From: Nocardia acididurans
GTDB taxonomy: Bacteria; Actinomycetota; Actinomycetes; Mycobacteriales; Mycobacteriaceae
Length of the DNA stretch: 64,000 nt
Assembly: GCF_016741815.1 (NCBI RefSeq)
Contig: NZ_JAERRJ010000021.1
Span: 1-64,000 of the forward strand
Direction of reading: 5' to 3'
Made by a program: the position numbers and the translations under genes. The notes beneath the pieces are model-generated. The model saw only the letters and a program-made list of their open reading frames with translations. It did no database searches and was not told the origin of the DNA. This document shows, piece after piece, positions 34,195 through 42,035 of this stretch; the first letter of the stretch is position 1, and the number at the start of each line of letters is the position of its first letter.

Positions 34195-35481
34195 GTGGTC
34201 AACGCTCGCGAGGCTCGGCCCGTGCTGCCGGAGGGGTTCGACGCGACGGATCCGGAGATGTGGGCACGGCGGGTGCCGGTGGCCGAACTCGCGGAGCTGC
34301 GGGCCGTGGCGCCGGTGTGGTGGAATCCGCAGTCGCCGGAGGTGGGGGGATTTCCGGACGACGGGTTCTGGGTGGTCAGCAAACATGCCGATGTGAAGGA
34401 GGTTTCGCGGCGCAGTGCGGAATTCTCCAGTTTCGCGAACACCGCCATTCCCCGGTATCAGGACGATATTTCCCGGGAACAGGTTGAACTGCAGCGATTT
34501 TCGCTGATCAATATGGATGCGCCGGAGCATACGCGGATGCGGCGGCTCATCTCGAAGGGTTTCACGCCGCGCGTGGTCAATGGCTTGCGGGCAGAGCTTT
34601 CCGCCCGCGCGAAGCTGATCGTCGAGGCCGCGGCGCGGGCCGGGACCGGGGATTTCGTCACCCAGGTGGCGTGCGAGCTGCCGCTACAGGCCATCGCGGA
34701 GCTGATCGGGGTGCCGCAGTCGGATCGGGCCGAGGTGTTCCGGTGGTCCAATGAGATGACCGGATACGACGATCCGGAGTACGCGCACGTCGATCCGGTC
34801 GCGGCCGCCACCGAGATGCTCGGGTACGCCTGGCGGCTGGCCGAGGAGCGGAAAGCCTGTCCCGCAACGGATATCGTCACCGAACTGGTCAACGCCGATG
34901 TGGACGGCGAGGCGTTGAGCTCCGAGGAGTTCGGATTCTTCGTGATCCTGCTGGCCGTCGCGGGCAACGAGACCACGCGCAACGCCATCACCCACGGAAT
35001 GCTCGCCTTCCTCGAACACCCGGACCAGTGGGAGCTTTTCAAGCGCGAGCGGCCCGCTACCGCGGCCGACGAGATCATCCGGTGGGCGACGCCGGTGACC
35101 GCCTTCCAGCGCACCGCGCTCGTGGACACCGAACTCGGCGGGGTGCGGATCGCGAAGGGGCAGCGGGTGGTGCTCATGTACCGTTCCGCGAACTTCGACG
35201 AGGAGGTCTTCGACCACCCGCAGACCTTCGATATCCGCCGGGACCCCAACCCGCACCTGTCCTTCGGCGGCACCGGCGCGCACTTCTGCGTGGGCGCGAA
35301 TCTGGCCCGGCTCGAGGTCGATCTGATCTTCAACGCCATCGCCGATCACCTGCCCGACCTCACGGCGCTCGGTGAGCCGCGCCGGTTGCGCTCGGGCTGG
35401 CTCAATGGCATCAAGGAATTCCGGGTGGATTACCGAACCGCGGCGCAATGCCCGGTGCGCGAAGGGACAATCGGCCGATGA
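34195..35481 (+). CDS. Cytochrome P450 (CYP125/142-like)
   Basis: A 428-residue soluble P450 monooxygenase. AGNETTRNA (I helix, oxygen activation) is at about residue 252, the ExxR motif EIIRWATP at about 289, and the haem loop FGGTGAHFCVGANLAR with the Cys ligand at about 366. The FGGTGAHFC form is that of the CYP125/142/124 lineages that oxidise steroid or methyl-branched lipid side chains. GGAGG is 5 nt before GTG 34195. Its stop overlaps the next ATG by 4 nt, linking it to a F420-type oxidoreductase. Confidence 0.92.
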   Translation: MVNAREARPVLPEGFDATDPEMWARRVPVAELAELRAVAPVWWNPQSPEVGGFPDDGFWVVSKHADVKEVSRRSAEFSSFANTAIPRYQDDISREQVELQRFSLINMDAPEHTRMRRLISKGFTPRVVNGLRAELSARAKLIVEAAARAGTGDFVTQVACELPLQAIAELIGVPQSDRAEVFRWSNEMTGYDDPEYAHVDPVAAATEMLGYAWRLAEERKACPATDIVTELVNADVDGEALSSEEFGFFVILLAVAGNETTRNAITHGMLAFLEHPDQWELFKRERPATAADEIIRWATPVTAFQRTALVDTELGGVRIAKGQRVVLMYRSANFDEEVFDHPQTFDIRRDPNPHLSFGGTGAHFCVGANLARLEVDLIFNAIADHLPDLTALGEPRRLRSGWLNGIKEFRVDYRTAAQCPVREGTIGR

Positions 35482-36509
35482 AGGTCGATCTGCGGCTGGA
35501 CGGGCCGCTCGTGGACACGGCCGCGCGAGCGCGGGAACTGGTGGCGCTGGGCGCGGACGGGTTGTTCACCTTCGAAGGGCCGAACGATGTGTTCCTGCCC
35601 CTGGCCCTGGCGGCGCAGGCCGTGCCGGCCGATCTCATGACGAATATCGCTGTGGCGCTGCCGCGTAGCCCCGTACACCTGGCGCACCTGGCCTACGACC
35701 TCCAGACGCTCAGTGGCGGCCGGTTCCGGCTCGGGCTGGGATCACAGGTGCGCGCCCATATCGAAAAGCGGTACGGCGCAACCTGGTCCGAGCCGGTGGC
35801 CCGCATGCGGGAGACCGTGCAGGCCGTCAAAGCGATCTTCGACAGCTGGGAGGGCCGCGCGCCGTTGCGGTTTCAAGGCCGGTTCAGCTCGCACACCCTG
35901 ATGCCTCCGACCTTCAGCCCCGGGCCGAATCCCTATGGCCCGCCGGAGATCTGCCTGGGAGCCCTGGGGCCGCGCATGACCCGCGCCGCGGCGGAGGTCG
36001 CGGACGGGCTGCTGGTGATGCCGTTCAACAGCGCCAAGCACTTTCGTGAGCGCACCCTCGCGGCCGTCGAGGAGGGCTTGTCCAGGGCCGGACGCAAACC
36101 CGCCGATCTGCGGCTCTACCCGCAGGTCATTGTCGGCGTGGGCCGGACGCCCGACGAACTGGCCGAGGCCGCGCGCGGTGTCCGGGGCATGCTGGCCTTC
36201 TACGGTTCCACCCCCGCCTACCGCCCGGTCCTGGAGGTCGAGGGCTGGGCGGACCTGCAACCGGAACTCAATGCCCTGTCCAAACGCGGCGAGTACCCGG
36301 CGATGACGGATCTCATCGACGACTCGATGGTGGCCACGCTGGCTGTGCACGGGACGCCCGAGCACTGTGCCGCAGCCATTCTCGACCGCTTCGGCGGCTA
36401 CGCGGACCGGGTGTGCTGCTACTTCCCCGGATATACCGTGCAGGACAGGCACATAGCGGATCTCATCACGGCGCTGCGCGGTGGGAACGACGAAAGCCGC
36501 GGCACCTGA
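35478..36509 (+). CDS. LLM-class F420-dependent oxidoreductase
   Basis: A 343-residue luciferase-like TIM-barrel oxidoreductase (TIGR03617-like). LSGGRFRLGLGSQVRAHIEKRYGA and PPEICLGALGPRMTRAAAEVADGLLVMPF are the family signatures of coenzyme F420 binding. The C-terminal ends in DRFGGYADRVCCYFPGYT. The ATG overlaps the P450 stop by 4 nt, so both act together, probably in oxidation of a lipid or steroid. F420 is known from mycobacteria and nocardiae. Confidence 0.87.
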   Translation: MKVDLRLDGPLVDTAARARELVALGADGLFTFEGPNDVFLPLALAAQAVPADLMTNIAVALPRSPVHLAHLAYDLQTLSGGRFRLGLGSQVRAHIEKRYGATWSEPVARMRETVQAVKAIFDSWEGRAPLRFQGRFSSHTLMPPTFSPGPNPYGPPEICLGALGPRMTRAAAEVADGLLVMPFNSAKHFRERTLAAVEEGLSRAGRKPADLRLYPQVIVGVGRTPDELAEAARGVRGMLAFYGSTPAYRPVLEVEGWADLQPELNALSKRGEYPAMTDLIDDSMVATLAVHGTPEHCAAAILDRFGGYADRVCCYFPGYTVQDRHIADLITALRGGNDESRGT

Positions 36510-36540
36510 ACTCTTTCGGTGCACTACCTCGGCTCGGCCT

Positions 36541-37131
36541 TCACGCCACGGGGTGCACGGCCATCGCGTAGAGCGCGTCCGCCAGCCGATCCGCGAATTC
36601 GCCCTGATCGTTCCCGCCCCGCGCGAGCGCGTGAAAGGTGGTTGTGCCGGAGAGTATTTCGAACATGACCTCGGGGTCGACCGCGTGCGGGATCGCGCCG
36701 CCCGCGGCGGCCCGGTCCAGCATGGCGGCGAAGGCCTCGCGCACCGGCGCGCCGATGGCGAGCAGCCGCTGCCTGGCCTCCTCGGTCTGCGAATCCGCCA
36801 GCAGCCCGGGCACTCCCGCCCGCGCTGCCGGACTGGCCGCTCGGGCCAGGAAGATCTGCACCCAGGTGCGCAGATCCGCCCGCAGATCCCCGGTCGGCTG
36901 GGGCAGTTCGTACCGCCCCGGCCCGTGCACCGCCTCTTCGAGCAGCGCCTCCCGCGTCGGCCACCGTCGATAGATCGCTGGACTGTTGACCCCGGCTCGG
37001 CGCGCGATGGCCACCACCGTGGTCTTCCCGTACCCCTCCTCGGCCAGCAGTTGCCGTGCCGCGACGAGCACCGCGAGGTCCTTGTCGCTGTCGCGGGGGC
37101 GGCCCGGCCGCGGGCGAGTTTCGGCGGTCAC
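36541..37131 (-). CDS. TetR-family regulator
   Basis: A 196-residue TetR-type repressor. The HTH is residues 16-60: DLAVLVAARQLLAEEGYGK, TTVVAIARRAGVNSPAIYRRWPTREALLEEAV. The ligand-binding helical domain follows. GTG 37131 is the natural start; sequence further upstream is out of family. It converges on the P450/F420 operon and lies beside a crotonase gene, both likely targets. Confidence 0.88.
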   Translation of the reverse strand: MTAETRPRPGRPRDSDKDLAVLVAARQLLAEEGYGKTTVVAIARRAGVNSPAIYRRWPTREALLEEAVHGPGRYELPQPTGDLRADLRTWVQIFLARAASPAARAGVPGLLADSQTEEARQRLLAIGAPVREAFAAMLDRAAAGGAIPHAVDPEVMFEILSGTTTFHALARGGNDQGEFADRLADALYAMAVHPVA

Positions 37132-37148
37132 GAGTGCATGGTACGGCG

Positions 37149-38051
37149 TCACGGATTTCGCCCTGGCGTGCTGGTAGGCCGCCTGCCGGTGGCTTCCGGT
37201 GCCGCTGCGGCGGCAGGGGTTGTGTCCCGGTAGTCGGATACGCGCGCGGACCAGTGCGGCTGTCGGCCTTCGCGCAGCGCTCGGATGCCTTCGATGGCAT
37301 CGGGGCTGCCCATGAGTCGGTGGTGCAGGCGGGTTTCCGCGGCGGCGACCTGCTCGGGGTCCAGGTTGTCGCGGGCCGTGGCCCATAGCAGTTGTTTGCA
37401 CAGTGCCGCCGATGCCGGGGCCACATTGTCGGCGATATCGTGCGCGATCTCCAGGGCTGCGGGCAGCACCTGCTCGGCCGGCAGTGCGCTGCTCGCGAGT
37501 CCGAGCTGAACCGCTCTGTCGCCGTTGAATTTTCGCCCGGTCAGGAGGATCTCGGCGGCTGCCGACCAGCCCGCCAGCCGGGGCAGGGTCCAGTGCGCCA
37601 TGGCGTCGGGGACGAGGCCGAAACGGACCTGGGGGACCGCGTATGTCGCGTCGGCGGCCATGATGCGGATGTCGGCCTGCAGGGCCAGGGTGAGGCCGAT
37701 TCCGACCGCGTGACCGTTGACCGCCGCGATCACCGGTTTGCTCAGGTCGAAGGCCGCGGGTGTGACCGGTGTGGCGGTGAAATCCGGTGCGGTGGGGGAG
37801 TCGAAGGTCCGGTCGCCGCCGGAGAGGTCGGCGCCCGCGCAGAAGGCCGGTGGGGTTCCGGTCAGCACGATGGCGCGTATCGTGTCGTCGGCGTCGCAGG
37901 CGCGGTAGTGGGTGCTCAGCGCGCGGCCCATCTCGCGGGTGAAGGCGTTGCGGCGTTGCGGCCGATCCAATGTCAGGACGGCGACGCCGCCTTCGACGCG
38001 GGCTGTGACGCCGCTCGCCCGTCCACCCCGCTCGACGTCGGTGACCTTCAT
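37149..38051 (-). CDS. Enoyl-CoA hydratase/isomerase (crotonase)
   Basis: A 300-residue crotonase-family enzyme. VAVLTLDRPQRRNAFTREM, TPPAFCAGADLSGGDRTFDS and AAVNGHAVGIGLTLALQADIRI provide the two oxyanion-hole segments. The family acts on acyl-CoA thioesters; the classical catalytic Glu pair of hydratases is not obvious (the second position region reads PQVRFGLVPDAMAHWTLPRL), so an isomerase or other activity is possible. AGAGGGA is 6 nt before ATG 38051. The Ala- and Pro-rich C-terminal 30 residues look disordered. Confidence 0.87.
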   Translation of the reverse strand: MKVTDVERGGRASGVTARVEGGVAVLTLDRPQRRNAFTREMGRALSTHYRACDADDTIRAIVLTGTPPAFCAGADLSGGDRTFDSPTAPDFTATPVTPAAFDLSKPVIAAVNGHAVGIGLTLALQADIRIMAADATYAVPQVRFGLVPDAMAHWTLPRLAGWSAAAEILLTGRKFNGDRAVQLGLASSALPAEQVLPAALEIAHDIADNVAPASAALCKQLLWATARDNLDPEQVAAAETRLHHRLMGSPDAIEGIRALREGRQPHWSARVSDYRDTTPAAAAAPEATGRRPTSTPGRNP

Positions 38052-38229
38052 GCGTGTCCCTCTCATGGTGCCCTACCAGGCAATAAATTAATTACGTAGC
38101 AGACTGTAACAGTAATAGATGCGAGTTGATCCACCGAAACTCCGCTCGCCTGTCACAACCCGAGCCCGGCCGGTGTCCTATGCGTGTCCGGCCGTCACGA
38201 CGGCAGAACTCGAAACCGAGGACAGCACA

Positions 38230-38709
38230 ATGGAATCCCGTATCAACCTCATGACCACCGATTTCGGCGGCAAGGCGTTCAAGCGAATCATCGCCGTGGG
38301 CAAGGTGATTCACGACTCCGCCGTACCGCAGACCATCCTGCAACTGGTGGAACTCCGCGCCAGCCAGATCAACGGCTGCGGCTTCTGCACCGATATGCAC
38401 TCCAAGGACGCGCAGGCCGCGGGCGAGGACTCGGTGCGCCTGAACCTGGTGGCCGCGTGGCGTGAGGCCACCGTGTTCACCGAGGCCGAGCGGGCCGCGC
38501 TCGCCCTCGCCGAGGAGGGCACCCGGATCGCGGACGCCCAGCACGGTGTCAGCGACGAGACCTGGGAGCAGGCCCGCAAGCACTTCGACGAGGAGCAACT
38601 GGCCGCGCTGGTCACCGCCATCGCCATGATCAACGCGTTCAACCGGCTCAATGTCATCGTCCGCACCCTGGCCGGGAGCTACCAGCCCGGCATGCTCGAC
38701 CAGCTGTAG
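38230..38709 (+). CDS. AhpD-like carboxymuconolactone decarboxylase family protein
   Basis: A 159-residue AhpD/CMD-family protein. The ELRASQINGCGFCTDMHSKDA stretch holds the catalytic CxxC (GCGFC) and the following His, the signature of alkylhydroperoxidase-like members. GAGGA is 5 nt before ATG 38230. It is divergent from the crotonase across a 180-nt gap containing ACTGTAACAGT at 38103, a possible operator. It likely protects against peroxides. Confidence 0.9.
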   Translation: MESRINLMTTDFGGKAFKRIIAVGKVIHDSAVPQTILQLVELRASQINGCGFCTDMHSKDAQAAGEDSVRLNLVAAWREATVFTEAERAALALAEEGTRIADAQHGVSDETWEQARKHFDEEQLAALVTAIAMINAFNRLNVIVRTLAGSYQPGMLDQL

Positions 38710-38724
38710 CCACCGGTAAATACG

Positions 38725-38754
38725 TTGCGACGCAGGCGGCGTCATTTCTAGAGT
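38725..38754 (+). promoter_or_regulatory. Candidate sigma-A-like promoter for erm leader
   Basis: TTGCGA (38725-38730) and TAGAGT (38749-38754) are separated by 18 nt. The start point would fall just before the leader peptide ATG at 38762. Confidence 0.4.
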
Positions 38755-38761
38755 GGGCCGC

Positions 38762-38821
38762 ATGTCGTGTACCTGTTTCATGTTCGTGCGCGTGCGCAGT
38801 GATCGGGCTCTGGCCCGCTAG
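38762..38821 (+). CDS. Putative erm leader peptide
   Basis: A 19-codon open frame, MSCTCFMFVRVRSDRALAR, ends in TAG at 38819 and starts 7 nt after the candidate -10 box. Macrolide-induced erm genes are often preceded by such leaders; ribosome stalling inside it would change folding of the downstream hairpins. The internal V-R-V-R stretch resembles Arg/X/Arg-type macrolide stalling motifs, but this is inference. Confidence 0.5.
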   Translation: MSCTCFMFVRVRSDRALAR

Positions 38822-38906
38822 CGGACGCAGCCGACAGCTTCATTCGCGTCCGCAGGCGCGCCCAGGGCCCTTCGAGACCTGTTCATTCTCGAAGACCCGG
38901 AAGGGC
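38821..38906 (+). promoter_or_regulatory. Erm attenuator hairpins sequestering the ribosome-binding site
   Basis: GCGGACGC (38821-38828) can pair with GCGTCCGC (38846-38853). TTCGAG (38871-38876) can pair with CTCGAA (38888-38893), or alternatively GCCCTT (38867-38872) can pair with AAGGGC (38901-38906), which is the erm ribosome-binding region. The alternatives are mutually exclusive, as in a translational attenuator. Confidence 0.5.
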
Positions 38907-38913
38907 AACCGCT

Positions 38914-39753
38914 GTGGCGAAATTTCTAGCGCAGGATTCGGCGTACCGGAACTACTCGCATACCCAGAACAAGGTCAAGGCGAGTGGCGGCCGGACGCCA
39001 CGTGATCAGGCCAGACGTGTTCTCTCGCAGAACTTTCTGGTGGACCAGCAGGCCATCGAACGCATAGTCGCGGCGGCCGGACCCGTGGATCAGGTACTCG
39101 AACCCGGTGCGGGACAGGGCGCGCTCACCCGCGCGCTCGCCGGCCGCGGGGCTCGGGTGTCGGCCTACGAGATCGACCCGCTGGTGGCGGGGAAACTGAC
39201 CGCCCGCACCCGTGATCTCCCCGGAATCCGTGTGGTACGAGGCGATTTCCTGAAGGCGAAACCACCGCGCGAACCCTTCGCGGTGGTCGGCAACATCCCC
39301 TTCTCCGTCACCGCGCGGATCGTGGACTGGTGCCTCACCGCCCCCGCCCTCACCTCGGCGACCCTGGTCACCCAACTCGAATACGCCCGTAAACGCACCG
39401 GCGACTACGGTCGCTGGAGCCTGGTGACGGCCGCGAGCTGGCCGTGGCAGCACTGGAGCCTGGCCGGGCAGATCGCCCGGAACAGCTTCCGGCCGGTCCC
39501 GTCGGTGGATTCGGCGATCCTGCGGATCACCCGCAGGCCCGAGCCACTGGTCCAGGACCGGCGGGCCTATACGGAACTGGTGGACCTGGGCTTCTCCGGC
39601 GTGGGCGGCTCGGTCGACGCATCATTGCGCACCCGGTACCGGGGCGTGGACGCCGCACTGGCGAGGGCGGGCATCAGCCCGGGAACCCTTGTCTGCCATG
39701 TGCATCCGGATCAGTGGATCACGGTGTACGAGGCACTGGCCGGGCAGCGCTGA
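38914..39753 (+). CDS. erm: Erm-type 23S rRNA (adenine-N6) dimethyltransferase
   Basis: A 279-residue rRNA methylase of the Erm/KsgA family. RRVLSQNFLVDQQAIERI starts the core, motif I is LEPGAGQGALTRAL, the acidic YEIDPLVAGKL follows, motif IV is VVGNIPFSVTA with NIPF in the NxPF form, and the RNA-binding C-terminal half has WQHWSLAGQIARNSFRPVPSVDS. Known members dimethylate A2058 and confer macrolide-lincosamide-streptogramin resistance. The N-terminus has a 30-residue basic extension (NYSHTQNKVKASGGR). GGAAGGG is 9 nt before GTG 38914. The gene is preceded by a leader peptide and hairpins. Confidence 0.9.
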   Translation: MAKFLAQDSAYRNYSHTQNKVKASGGRTPRDQARRVLSQNFLVDQQAIERIVAAAGPVDQVLEPGAGQGALTRALAGRGARVSAYEIDPLVAGKLTARTRDLPGIRVVRGDFLKAKPPREPFAVVGNIPFSVTARIVDWCLTAPALTSATLVTQLEYARKRTGDYGRWSLVTAASWPWQHWSLAGQIARNSFRPVPSVDSAILRITRRPEPLVQDRRAYTELVDLGFSGVGGSVDASLRTRYRGVDAALARAGISPGTLVCHVHPDQWITVYEALAGQR

Positions 39754-39804
39754 ACCCAGGCCGGTGGAGAGCCCCCGCGCGAGTGGACTTGTGTGCAGGG
39801 TCGG

Positions 39805-40431
39805 TCATTCGGCGGGGGCGAGCCGGGTGATCGCCTGCTGGACGAATCCGATCAACCGGTCGGCCGGGTACTCCTCCGGATCCGCGAGTGCCAGGCGCAC
39901 GAGCTGCTCGCCGACGGCCAGCAGCGACACCGCCAGGATCTCCGGATCCAGCGAGCCCGGCCCGTCGGCCCGGTCCGCCGCCCACTCGATCAGCCCGCGC
40001 AGGTTCGCGAGCGCGAATTCTCGTGTCCGCGAGGTGTATTCGCGAACCTCCACCGGTGCGTCGGCGGCGGGTGTGATCAGCAGCCGCGCCGAATCCGGAT
40101 GCGCGGCCACCGCCTCCAGCAGATTCGCGGCAGCCCGAGCCAGGGTGTCGGTGAATCCGGCCCGTTCCACCGCGGGCGGCATGGCGATATCGAGCTGTTC
40201 GAGCATCCGCTGCTGTTCGCGTTCGAGCAACGCCACCAGTAGCGGCCCGCGCCCCGGATACGCCGCGTACACCCGGGGTTTCGCCAACTCCGCCGCCCGC
40301 GCGACGGCCTCCATGGTGGTGGCGGCATAGCCCTCCCGCACCACCAGGCGCAGGGCGGCGTCGAGCACCTGTTCGCGACGGACTTCCAGATCCATCCGAG
40401 GTTGGCGGGGGCGGGCATTCGGCACGGTCAC
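39805..40431 (-). CDS. TetR-family regulator
   Basis: A 208-residue TetR-type regulator. The HTH is residues 15-60 (RREQVLDAALRLVVREGYAATTMEAVARAAELAKPRVYAAYP) and the remainder is a helical ligand pocket domain. GTG 40431 is the start. It lies downstream of and on the same strand as the flavin monooxygenase at 40491 and probably controls it through the repeats at 41784-41806. Confidence 0.88.
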   Translation of the reverse strand: MTVPNARPRQPRMDLEVRREQVLDAALRLVVREGYAATTMEAVARAAELAKPRVYAAYPGRGPLLVALLEREQQRMLEQLDIAMPPAVERAGFTDTLARAAANLLEAVAAHPDSARLLITPAADAPVEVREYTSRTREFALANLRGLIEWAADRADGPGSLDPEILAVSLLAVGEQLVRLALADPEEYPADRLIGFVQQAITRLAPAE

Positions 40432-40490
40432 ACGCTACGGCAGTGCGCACGGCCGGATCCCGGCCACCGCCGTCGAACGGGCGTGGCTCC

Positions 40491-41738
40491 TCAGTACACG
40501 TCGAGCGAGCCGAGCCGGGGCGGGGTGATCTGCAACGGCCCGTTGGCGAGCCAGGCGCCGGCGGGCCAGCAGATCGGGGCCACACGGGCGGCGAGATCCC
40601 GGCCGGTGCGCATGGCCGGGGTGGTGGCGCGCATGATGCGCAGTGCGCGCGAGGAGATGTCGCGGTTGTGCAGGCCCCATCGCCGCCGAATGACCGCGCA
40701 CCGTTCGATCGCATACCTGGCCGCCGCGGCATCGGGGGCGGTGAGCGCCGTGGCGATGGCGTCGGCAGCGTCGGTGGCGTCGATGACCCCGGAGTTCAAA
40801 CCCCTTCCGCCCCAGGGCGCGAACAGGTGCGCGGCTTCCCCCGCGAGCAGCACCCGCCGATGCTCGTCGGTGTAGGAGTCAGCGACCACCTGATGGAATC
40901 GGTAGGTCGACACCCAGGTGACATGCTCGCCGTACCAGGGATCGACGACCCTGGACGTCCATTCGCGGATGCCGTCCGGTGTGGCCAGATACTCGGCGTC
41001 GTCGGTGGCGTTGCACTGCAGGTCGATTCGCATGCCGCCCCGAAACGGCATGTGCATGACATTGCGCCCGCCCAACCGCGGTTCGCGATACCTGAAATGC
41101 GCGGGCGCGAGAGGCGTGGACCCAGCCGGCAGTTCCCGGACATCCACGATGATGAACGGCGTGTCGTCGGTATGCCCCGTCATCCCGACGCCGATGCCCC
41201 GCCGCACCATCGACCGCGCCCCATCCGCGCCGACAACATAAGCGGCGCAGAGGATTTCCCCGGTTTCGAGCTCGACCTCCACCCCATCGGTCCGACTCCG
41301 CACCTCCGAAACCCCTGCCCCCCACCGGAATCGCACCCCTTCCCGCACACAGGCGTCGTACAGGTGCTGCTCGGTGACCCGCTGCGGCAGGCTCGTCGCC
41401 ATCAGATCACTGCGCAGCACCCGCCCCGCCCCCTGCCCCACCCGATGTCGAAAAACCCTGCGCCCGTTATAGAACGCGTCATACCCCCGAACCCCGATCC
41501 CGTCCTCCGACACCGCCCGCCCCAGCCCCGGCACCACCCGATCCAGCCGCCGCAACGTCGGATACATGAGCACAATGGCCCGGCTCCCCGCCCGAACCCG
41601 TTCCCGCGGTTCCTTTTCCAGCACCAGCACAGGCAACCCCCGCCGCGCCAGCGCGACCGCCGCGGCAAGCCCGACCGGCCCTGCCCCCACCACCACGCAG
41701 GGATCTCCGGATGTACGACGGTGAAGCGATCGAACCAT
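40491..41738 (-). CDS. FAD-dependent aromatic-ring monooxygenase
   Basis: A 415-residue flavoprotein of the PHBH-type monooxygenase family. VVVGAGPVGLAAAVALARRG (GxGxxG) at residues 16-34, the DG fingerprint region VVGADGARSMVR (about 178) and GEAAHLFAPWGGRGLNSGV (GD motif replaced by GE, about 300) are visible. It likely hydroxylates an aromatic or polyketide substrate using NAD(P)H. AGAGGG is 6 nt before ATG 41738. It is next to a TetR gene, suggesting xenobiotic or antibiotic inactivation. Confidence 0.88.
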   Translation of the reverse strand: MVRSLHRRTSGDPCVVVGAGPVGLAAAVALARRGLPVLVLEKEPRERVRAGSRAIVLMYPTLRRLDRVVPGLGRAVSEDGIGVRGYDAFYNGRRVFRHRVGQGAGRVLRSDLMATSLPQRVTEQHLYDACVREGVRFRWGAGVSEVRSRTDGVEVELETGEILCAAYVVGADGARSMVRRGIGVGMTGHTDDTPFIIVDVRELPAGSTPLAPAHFRYREPRLGGRNVMHMPFRGGMRIDLQCNATDDAEYLATPDGIREWTSRVVDPWYGEHVTWVSTYRFHQVVADSYTDEHRRVLLAGEAAHLFAPWGGRGLNSGVIDATDAADAIATALTAPDAAAARYAIERCAVIRRRWGLHNRDISSRALRIMRATTPAMRTGRDLAARVAPICWPAGAWLANGPLQITPPRLGSLDVY

Positions 41739-41783
41739 GATGCCCTCTCCCGGGACGAACCAACGCCAACTCCCCGTACGCTA

Positions 41784-41806
41784 CCGTAACTACGCAGCCG
41801 TAACTA
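41784..41806. promoter_or_regulatory. Direct-repeat operator upstream of monooxygenase
   Basis: CCGTAACTA occurs twice, at 41784-41792 and 41798-41806, 14 nt apart. It lies 45-70 nt upstream of the monooxygenase start and is a candidate TetR site. Confidence 0.5.
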
Positions 41807-41879
41807 GTGTTTCAAGCGCGCTGTCCTGCACGTTTGCAATAAACCCGCCTTTATCGAATAAGGTTGCCTAGCAACACCG

Positions 41880-41964
41880 GTCCGGGTGGCGGAATGGCAG
41901 ACGCGCTAGCTTGAGGTGCTAGTGCCCGTATTAGGGCGTGGGGGTTCAAGTCCCCCTCCGGACA
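41880..41964 (+). tRNA. tRNA-Leu (GAG)
   Basis: The acceptor arm GTCCGGG pairs with TCCGGAC (one G-T pair), the anticodon stem CTAGC/GCTAG encloses the loop TTGAGGT giving anticodon GAG, a long variable arm follows as in Leu tRNAs, and GTTCAAG lies in the T arm flanked by five G-C pairs. Discriminator A is at 41964; the 3' CCA is not fully encoded (next bases are CA). Confidence 0.93.
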
Positions 41965-41975
41965 CAGGCATTACG

Positions 41976-42020
41976 CACACGGGTGGTCGTGGAGGAGTTT
42001 CAGCCGCGACCACCCGTGTG
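41976..42020. terminator. Terminator-like hairpin after tRNA-Leu
   Basis: CACACGGGTGGTCG pairs with CGACCACCCGTGTG (14 bp) around a 17-nt loop. It lies between the tRNA and the convergent oxidoreductase gene and can serve both. Confidence 0.75.
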
Positions 42021-42035
42021 TCGTGCGTGGCGCGG

